Below, in pieces: positions 56,281 through 64,000 of a stretch of DNA of 64,000 bases; positions within the stretch are counted from its first letter, which is position 1, and each line of letters opens with the position of its first letter. Both the position numbers and the translations under genes were made by a program. The notes under the pieces are model-generated. The model worked only from the letters and a program-made list of their open reading frames with translations. It was not told the origin of the DNA and ran no database searches. The stretch comes from an uncultured Bacteroidia bacterium (lineage in GTDB: Bacteria > Bacteroidota > Bacteroidia > Bacteroidales > UBA932), in the NCBI GenBank assembly GCA_902782225.1, contig CACZMF010000003.1, positions 62,001 to 126,000 on the forward strand, read 5' to 3'.

Positions 56281-57992
56281 TAGAGAGAATGACCCGCTAC
56301 GACTTCATCCTGCTCTCCGGGCAGAAAGAAGAATTCATCCGGGAACTCGGAACCCTCGGAGTGATGGACATCACCCGTTCCTTCAAGCCTGTGGACGAAA
56401 AGTCACGGGATATAATGTCGCGCCTTGAGGCCGTGAAGGCTGAAATCAGGCGTATCTCCAAAGGCACGGACGCTCATCTGCAGGAGCTTAAGGCTGCCCG
56501 GTCCGAGCTTTTCAGGGAGTCTGAATCCCTTGTGCACTGGGGTGAGTACGACCGTGCCCGGCTGGATTCTCTTGGAATCCCAGTCAACTTCTATTGCGTG
56601 TCCGACAAGTCTTTCGACAAAGCCTGGGAGGAAGAATATCCCCTGGAAGTGCTGGATTCGGCCAAGGGCAAGACCTGGTTCGTCGTGTTCGGCGAGGCGA
56701 AACTTCCTGTAGCTCCCCTGCCGGCTCCTTCCATGAGCATTGGCGAGGCGGAGGCTCTGCTGGCCGTAAAAGACGCTGAAATAGAAGACTATCGCAAGCA
56801 GCTTGAAGATCTGAAGGGAAGCTTGCCTGCCCTGAAAGAGCAGGAGTCCGCCCTGGCCGGAGAGCTTTCCCGCTATCTTGCCGGCATCGGAGGCGAGAGG
56901 GTGGCAGACGGCGCTCTCACCGTATTCGAGGGCTTTGCTCCGGAAAGCGAGAAGGAAAGGCTCGCGGCTGCTTTCGACAATATGTCCTGCGTGTGGACTT
57001 CATCTGAAGCCACGGTGGAGGATAATCCCCCCATCAAGCTCAGGAACAACAAGTTTGTCAAGCAGTTTGAAACGCTGACAGATATGTATGGACGGCCCGA
57101 CTACAATGAGTTTGACCCGACTCCGTATCTGTCCGTCTTCTTCCTGCTCTTCTTTGCGATGTGTATGGGCGACGCCGGCTACGGCCTTGTGCTCATCATC
57201 GGCGGCATACTGCTGAAGAAAGTGGAGAGCATGAAGAAACTCGCTCCACTTGTCTCCATACTCGGCGTCGGCACCTTCGTCGTAGGCATAGTTATGCATA
57301 CCTTCTTCGGAGTGGATATTTCAGCGCTGCCGTGGATTCCTTCCTGGCTCAAGGCCGTGATGATCACGGGCACTATCGCAGGCTTCGAGGCGCAGATGGT
57401 GCTGTCACTTGCTATCGGTGTGATTCATCTCTGCCTCGCGATGGTCGTGAAGACCGTCTATGCCACACGCAACAGGGGTTTCCTCGGCTCTCTCGGGATC
57501 TGGGGATGGACCCTCCTGATAGTAGGCGGAGTCGTGGTCGGCGCGTTGGCTATGTTCAGCCTGCTGCCTCCGAAGGTGACGAAATGGATAATCATCGGAC
57601 TCGGGGTTGTGTCGGCCATGGGCATTTTCCTCTTCAACGACATCAGTCGCAATCCGCTGAAAAACATAGGATCAGGCCTTTGGGAGACCTACAATACCGT
57701 GACCGGGCTGCTCGGCGACGTGCTGAGCTACCTCAGGCTCTATGCCCTTGGACTTGCGGGCGGTATGCTTGGCAATGCCTTCAACAGCATCGCGGCCATG
57801 ACACTCGGCGACGGCTCTTTCGGAATTGGCTGGCTTGCCTTCGTCCTGATCCTGGTCATAGGCCACGCCTTGAACCTCGCAATGTGCTGCCTTGGCGCAT
57901 TCGTGCATCCTCTGCGACTCAATTTCCTGGAATTCTTCAAGAATTCCGGATACGACGGCAGGGGACGTCAATACAGACCTATAGGGAATTAA
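56277..57992 (+). CDS. ntpI: V/A-type ATPase subunit I (a subunit)
   Basis: A 571-residue membrane subunit that forms the stator part of the ion channel. The N-terminal 260 residues are cytoplasmic and coiled-coil rich. Then come about seven helices with YLSVFFLLFFAMCMGDAGYGLVLIIGGI, FEAQMVLSLAIGVIHLCLAM, TGLLGDVLSYLRLYALGLAGGMLGNAFNSIA (the conserved Arg that releases the ion) and ALNLAMCCLGAFVHPLRLNFLEFFKN. It is shorter than many homologues but all conserved segments are present. A 27-base gap separates it from subunit K. Confidence 0.95.
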   Translation: MIERMTRYDFILLSGQKEEFIRELGTLGVMDITRSFKPVDEKSRDIMSRLEAVKAEIRRISKGTDAHLQELKAARSELFRESESLVHWGEYDRARLDSLGIPVNFYCVSDKSFDKAWEEEYPLEVLDSAKGKTWFVVFGEAKLPVAPLPAPSMSIGEAEALLAVKDAEIEDYRKQLEDLKGSLPALKEQESALAGELSRYLAGIGGERVADGALTVFEGFAPESEKERLAAAFDNMSCVWTSSEATVEDNPPIKLRNNKFVKQFETLTDMYGRPDYNEFDPTPYLSVFFLLFFAMCMGDAGYGLVLIIGGILLKKVESMKKLAPLVSILGVGTFVVGIVMHTFFGVDISALPWIPSWLKAVMITGTIAGFEAQMVLSLAIGVIHLCLAMVVKTVYATRNRGFLGSLGIWGWTLLIVGGVVVGALAMFSLLPPKVTKWIIIGLGVVSAMGIFLFNDISRNPLKNIGSGLWETYNTVTGLLGDVLSYLRLYALGLAGGMLGNAFNSIAAMTLGDGSFGIGWLAFVLILVIGHALNLAMCCLGAFVHPLRLNFLEFFKNSGYDGRGRQYRPIGN

Positions 57993-58007
57993 AATATAAA
58001 CAAATAA

Positions 58008-60063
<2,056 letters not shown>

Positions 60064-60069
60064 CCTTGT

Positions 60070-61122
60070 CTATTTAGTCTGGTCAAAGGTGAAGGCTTCC
60101 CATGGGAGCTCCGCGTCCTTGCCTTTGTCGAGTACGGCAGCAGCGTGGCAGAGCATGGGATACTGGCTCAGGTCGGCCTTGCCGAGACGGGCTTTTGCCT
60201 CCATTGCAGCATAGACGCGGCGGGCGACCACGAGGCTCTCGAGGGTGACGCCGGCAAGAATGTCCAGGGCTTCCTGGTAGCTTTTGCCCTCGCCGAGCAG
60301 GATTCCGATCTTGCGTGTGCGTCCTCCATAGACGGTCACGTAGAGGTCGCCTATTCCAATGTTCTCGCAGTCGCGGCTGGCGCCCTGCATCTCCAGCAGG
60401 TAGCGCATCTCCTTGACTGCCTGGTAGAAAGCGGCGGCCTGGGAGTTGTAGTGCAGTCCGGCATCAGGACCGTGGTGGCGGTTCACCAGGCCTATGGTCA
60501 TGGCCACGGCAAGTGCATAGCCGTTCTTGAGGGCAACTGCGATCTCGAGGCCTTCGACGTCGTTGGTGAGGGAGATGTGATAATAAGAGGTCTGCATCGC
60601 CTCCTTCATCATCCTGAGGGTTGCGGTGTCTTTTCCGCAGAAAGCGACCTCCGTCTGGTCGTGGAACACGAGTTCGTAGCTCGTGCAGGGGCCGCCGATA
60701 GCGCATATTTCGCGCTGTATGCCCTTCTTCGCCAGTTCGCGCTTCCAATACTCGGGATAGGAAATGAGGGGGCCGTCCTCGAGATTGATAAGGCCCTTCG
60801 TTACGGAAAGCACGGGCACCGACGGGTCGAGCTCGGAGAGTATGTGCTCGAGGAACCAGTCCACGCCGAAAGAACTCACGCCGCCGATGATGAAGTCGGC
60901 GCCTTTTGCGGCTTCCTTCCAGTCTTCGATATAATAGTATTTTACGCCTTCGGGGAAAGGCCTGTCGAATTTCAGGTGCTGGTTGTTTTTCTTGCAGTTG
61001 TCTATGATTTCCTTGTCGAGGTGGGTGCCGACCAGGCGCACTTCATTGCCGTTTTCAATTGCCGGAAAAGCGAGGGCGGAGCCCATCATTCCGGATCCGA
61101 TAATCGTAATAGTTTTAGCCAT
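60070..61122 (-). CDS. gpsA: NAD(P)-dependent glycerol-3-phosphate dehydrogenase
   Basis: A 350-residue enzyme converting dihydroxyacetone phosphate to sn-glycerol-3-phosphate for phospholipid synthesis. It has the N-terminal Rossmann motif TIIGSGMMGSALAFP, VLSVTKGLINLEDG, CAIGGPCTSYEL, DVEGLEIAVALKNGYALAVAM and the C-terminal GIGDLYVTVYGGRTRKIGILLGEGKSYQEA. The usual GAWGTALA start of GpsA is altered, and GPSFA-like is GPCTSYEL, so it is a divergent Bacteroidota member. Confidence 0.85.
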   Translation of the reverse strand: MAKTITIIGSGMMGSALAFPAIENGNEVRLVGTHLDKEIIDNCKKNNQHLKFDRPFPEGVKYYYIEDWKEAAKGADFIIGGVSSFGVDWFLEHILSELDPSVPVLSVTKGLINLEDGPLISYPEYWKRELAKKGIQREICAIGGPCTSYELVFHDQTEVAFCGKDTATLRMMKEAMQTSYYHISLTNDVEGLEIAVALKNGYALAVAMTIGLVNRHHGPDAGLHYNSQAAAFYQAVKEMRYLLEMQGASRDCENIGIGDLYVTVYGGRTRKIGILLGEGKSYQEALDILAGVTLESLVVARRVYAAMEAKARLGKADLSQYPMLCHAAAVLDKGKDAELPWEAFTFDQTK

Positions 61123-61142
61123 AAAACACTATGTTTAGTTCA

Positions 61143-61172
61143 CAAAGATATCCTTTTTCAGGCACAATTCAA
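61143..61172 (-). promoter_or_regulatory. Promoter of gpsA and the antiporter
   Basis: Minus strand: TTG (61172-61170), 19 nt, TATCTTTG (61150-61143). Transcription would begin about 14 bases before ATG 61122. The -33 lies inside the end of the GH13 gene. Confidence 0.6.
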
Positions 61173-62456
61173 AACCGTATATGCCCACGGAGCCGCCGAA
61201 ACCGGCACCTTTTCAGTGCTTATGCATGCGGCCTCCCTGAGTTCACGGGGCAGCGACAGGAGGACTGACACCTCGTGCCCGGTGAAATTGCAGAACACCA
61301 GGACTGACTTGCGTCCGTCGAAGCGTACGAATGCGGTCAAGCTGTCGGGATCGAAGCCACGGGAGCCTTCATTGCAATAGCAGAGATCCCAGTTCCGGAA
61401 TCCCTTCAGGCGCTTTTTCAGGCCGCAAAGCCGCCTGTATTCTGAAAGGGTGCTTCTCTCTTCCCTGCCCGGCCCTTTCCCCTCATGGATCAGGGTCCAG
61501 ATATGAGCAAGGCTCCTGGGCCTGCACCAATTGAATATGGAAGTACGGCCGTCTGCGCTTTCGGAAGCATCTTCCCCCAGTTCCTGGCCGGCGTAAATCA
61601 TAAACGAAGCGTCGTTGAACAGCATCGAATACGCAAGGGCCGCACGTGCACGCAGGGGGCTGGAGGCGAAGAAAGGAGAGGCGAGACGCTGCTCGTCGTG
61701 GTTCTCCAGGAAGTTCAGCATACTCCCCTGCCTCTGGCCGAGCCACTGCCAGTTTCCGGTGAGTTCGCGGGCAGAGCGACTGCCGGCCAGTATGCCACGG
61801 AGGATATCGTAGCTGCCGGACTTGTCGTAGAGCAGGTCGAAGCCGGCTTCATCCAGATAGCGGCCGTAGTTTTCCAGACCATATGCTTCGGCCACGAAAA
61901 GCAGCCCGGGATACTCCCTCCGCACTTCGGAGATCACTTCGCCCAGCGCGCCTGACGGCACAAGTTCCACCATGTCGCAGCGGAAGCCGTCCACTCCCTT
62001 GGACGCCCAGAACCTTAGCACCCGCGTGAATTCTTCCCTTGTGCGGGGATCGGACCAGTCGACTTTCCTGGTGTCGGTCCAGTCGCCGTCACACCAGTCG
62101 TGGACGGCAAGGTTGCCGCTGTAGTCGCAGGCCACGTGGTTGGGGATGAAATCCATCAGGCACCTGAGTCCGGCCCTATGTGTGCGTTCCACCAGCGCTT
62201 CGAACTCCTCCATCCTGCTGCCTGCCCTGTCGGCTAAATACGGATTGACGTCGTACCAGTCGCTGACTGCATAGGGAGAACCGGGGTCTCCTTTGACGAA
62301 ATCTTTGCCGGAGGCATGCCGGGGAATGCCTGTGAACCATATATAGTCGGCACCAAGAGAGCGTATGTATTCAAAAGATGCTTCGTCCCAGGAGGAAAAC
62401 TTTCCTTCACCCCACAGGCGGGTGAGCACTTGATATATGATTATGCCTTTGTCCAT
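61158..62456 (-). CDS. GH13 alpha-amylase family enzyme, cytoplasmic
   Basis: A 432-residue glycoside hydrolase of family 13 with no signal peptide. The catalytic triad is intact: nucleophile D161 in GFRCDMVE, acid/base E190 in FVAEAYG and D254 in LENHDEQRL; DFIPNHVACDY is the first conserved region. A short beta domain closes the protein (VLVFCNFTGHEVSVLLSLP). It probably acts on imported or stored alpha-glucans. ATG 62456 overlaps the barrel gene by one base (TGATG), so the two are co-translated. Exact specificity is unknown. Confidence 0.88.
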   Translation of the reverse strand: MDKGIIIYQVLTRLWGEGKFSSWDEASFEYIRSLGADYIWFTGIPRHASGKDFVKGDPGSPYAVSDWYDVNPYLADRAGSRMEEFEALVERTHRAGLRCLMDFIPNHVACDYSGNLAVHDWCDGDWTDTRKVDWSDPRTREEFTRVLRFWASKGVDGFRCDMVELVPSGALGEVISEVRREYPGLLFVAEAYGLENYGRYLDEAGFDLLYDKSGSYDILRGILAGSRSARELTGNWQWLGQRQGSMLNFLENHDEQRLASPFFASSPLRARAALAYSMLFNDASFMIYAGQELGEDASESADGRTSIFNWCRPRSLAHIWTLIHEGKGPGREERSTLSEYRRLCGLKKRLKGFRNWDLCYCNEGSRGFDPDSLTAFVRFDGRKSVLVFCNFTGHEVSVLLSLPRELREAACISTEKVPVSAAPWAYTVLNCA

Positions 62457-64000
62457 CAGAAGGGATATCCAACGCCGAAATGAAGGGCGGAGCCGTTGCG
62501 GCCGAACCATTGTCCGGGGCCCAGCCAGCGGGAGCCTTCAGCCCTGCTGGGCTCGTACAGTTTCAGGCCCCAGTCCAGGCGTATCAATATGAAATCCAGA
62601 TTAAGCCTCAGGCCAAGGCCCCAGTCGGCTGCAACAGTGGGAAGCCAGGGACCTGGATCAACCTGATACTCTTCAGAAAGGGATGTCGTGGGAAAATTCC
62701 AGACGTTCCCGGCTTCCGCGAAGACGGCCGCTTCGAATTTCCAGAACAGTTTCTGCCGGTATTCCATATCGAATTCCAGCTTCCAGTCGCCTGTCTGGCT
62801 GGGAATCGTGAAGATTTGGAACATTTCTTCGTCTCCGGGGCCGAGCGCCCTGACCTGCCAGCCGCGCATACTGCTCGCTCCTCCGACGTAGAATTGTTTC
62901 TCAAACGGCATTGAGCTGCTACCAAGGCCCTTGCCGACACCGCCCGCAAGGTGCAGGGCGAGCGCCGAACCAGGAGAGAAGCGGAAAACCTTGCCGAGGT
63001 GGAGGTCCGCCTTGGCGTAACGTGAATAGGAAAGTCCAAAGACGCTTGGGGCGTTGTAGCTGTTTTTGGGCAGCCATTTGTCGAACAGGGAGATCACGTT
63101 GCCGGAAAGGTCGAAGCCGAAACGTATGTACTGATAGGAAGTCTTGGGCACGATGTCCGTGTCGCTCGTCCAGTAGAGCTGCCCGCCGATGCCGGCATCG
63201 AGGTGGTCGTAGAAACTGTCCCAGAGGTATATGTTCCTCAGCAGGGTCAATATGAAATCCTCGCTCATTCCGTTGATTTTCACCACGGAAACCCGAAGCG
63301 GGTAAAGCTGGTAGTAGAAGTTTCGTGTCTGGCCGGTGTAGCCGTAGGAGAGATTGGTGATGAAACGTATGAACTCCGGGCGATTCTGGTAGTTGACGGA
63401 TGCCAGTATCTCGGTGCGGGGGATGTTGTAGCCCTTGAACACGCTCATCGGCAGCCCGAGGAGACGCGGGAACGTCAGGCCCACGCTGGCTCCGAATTCA
63501 TTGGCTTTGGTTTCCGTGCCTGGAATCCACTGGAAGTTGCCGCTGAAACCCAGGGAGAGCCATTCCCCGCCGTGGAATATGTTCTTGTCGTAGAGGCTGA
63601 TGTTCGGGGATATGCCCACCAGGCCGGAGGAATTCGTGCTGACGTCCAGATTGAGTTTGACGCCCCGGCGCTTGGATTCGCCCATAGTGATATGGCAGTC
63701 CACGGTCGAACTGTCCACAGGCACCATCTCTATTCCCACGTTGTTGAACAGGCGCAGGGACGTGAGGCGGTTGTAGGTCGCATTGACCATACGCTCGCTG
63801 TAGGTCCGCCCCGGCTTGATGAGGTTGAGCTTGCGCAGGACGCTTTCCTTGAACGGAACGTCTTTGGAGTGGCTGATGGTCACGTCACCGATTTGGTACT
63901 TCAGCAGGCGGGCGGATTCGTCTTCCGGCTCGTTTCTGGTGTAGCTGCGTATTTCGTAGGTCAGAATGTTCCGGGGCCCGAGCGTGTCGGCTTCGAAGAA
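62456..64000 (-). CDS. TamL/BamA-like outer-membrane protein, N-terminus outside the window
   Basis: The minus-strand frame is open to base 64000, so at least 514 residues are present and the N-terminus is missing. The first 85 or so residues look like POTRA (SKDVPFKESVLRKLNLIKPGRTYSERMVNATYNRLTSLRLFNNVGIEMVP). The rest is an Omp85 barrel with FEKQFYVGGASSMRGWQVRALGPG (lid-loop RGW/F motif) and a final aromatic strand (NGSALHFGVGYPF). This matches the TamL group of Bacteroidota, thought to help place proteins or lipoproteins in the outer membrane. A GTG at 63883 is internal. Confidence 0.85.
   Translation of the reverse strand, partial: FFEADTLGPRNILTYEIRSYTRNEPEDESARLLKYQIGDVTISHSKDVPFKESVLRKLNLIKPGRTYSERMVNATYNRLTSLRLFNNVGIEMVPVDSSTVDCHITMGESKRRGVKLNLDVSTNSSGLVGISPNISLYDKNIFHGGEWLSLGFSGNFQWIPGTETKANEFGASVGLTFPRLLGLPMSVFKGYNIPRTEILASVNYQNRPEFIRFITNLSYGYTGQTRNFYYQLYPLRVSVVKINGMSEDFILTLLRNIYLWDSFYDHLDAGIGGQLYWTSDTDIVPKTSYQYIRFGFDLSGNVISLFDKWLPKNSYNAPSVFGLSYSRYAKADLHLGKVFRFSPGSALALHLAGGVGKGLGSSSMPFEKQFYVGGASSMRGWQVRALGPGDEEMFQIFTIPSQTGDWKLEFDMEYRQKLFWKFEAAVFAEAGNVWNFPTTSLSEEYQVDPGPWLPTVAADWGLGLRLNLDFILIRLDWGLKLYEPSRAEGSRWLGPGQWFGRNGSALHFGVGYPF

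Overview
The window is a gene-dense chromosomal segment with no rRNA, tRNA, insertion sequence, phage or CRISPR that I could find. It looks like a GC-rich member of the Bacteroidales. Most transcription units begin with the Bacteroidota promoter (TTG, about 19-21 nt, then TAnnTTTG), start codons lack strong Shine-Dalgarno sites, and the proteome is typical of the order: DUF5020, a TamL-like barrel, GLUG-motif lipoproteins, a V/A-type ATPase in the order E-DUF2764-A-B-D-I-K, and a lamin-tail/OadG fusion. I cannot place it to genus. A probable cysteate synthase hints at a sulfonolipid-making lineage.

Layout. 1-4759 (+): end of a HerA-like ATPase, an outer-membrane barrel, an M23 peptidase lipoprotein, trmO and a SEC-C protein. 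4752-6506 (-): YqaA-like membrane protein, an acidic small protein and a YpfJ-type metallopeptidase. 6720-11815 (+): a tight four-gene operon of a divergent Rpe-like epimerase, an AraM/glycerol-1-phosphate-type dehydrogenase, an organophosphate MFS transporter and a secreted calcineurin-like phosphoesterase. 11821-18425 (-): asd, an aminotransferase, a CPA2 antiporter, trpS and asnA behind a leader with a perfect hairpin; trmD lies upstream. 19407-24551 (+): glutaminyl cyclase, a DUF349 protein, yidC and a YggS-type PLP protein. A 108-bp palindrome exactly fills the gap to the convergent unit of rfbC, DUF5020, rarA and a GNAT-like gene.

28495-38274: two small barrel genes (+); rlmD, a Ca/Na antiporter and cysteate synthase (-); a lipoprotein with a DUF5723-like barrel (+); an acyltransferase and queA (-). 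A 505-bp AT-rich spacer with inverted repeats precedes an XRE regulator, a shortened dihydroorotate-dehydrogenase-like protein and pncC (+).

40457-44509 (+) encodes a sodium-pumping methylmalonyl-CoA decarboxylase (mmdA, OadG-like, biotin carrier, mmdB). 44511-51337 (+) holds a secreted EEP-family protein, a 44-codon microprotein and two large GLUG lipoproteins, the first ending in an SGNH hydrolase, closed by a strong terminator. 51449-58460 (+) is the V-type ATPase, whose rotor subunit keeps the sodium-ligand residues. With the decarboxylase it suggests a sodium cycle linked to propionate formation. 58444-64000 (-): a TamL-like barrel (cut by the window edge), a GH13 enzyme, gpsA and a K+/H+ antiporter.

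The most interesting items are the polyol-phosphate operon, the palindrome at 24552-24659, an identical 18-bp palindromic site upstream of two unrelated metabolic operons, the microprotein before the GLUG lipoproteins, and the catalytically doubtful dihydroorotate dehydrogenase paralogue next to a regulator.
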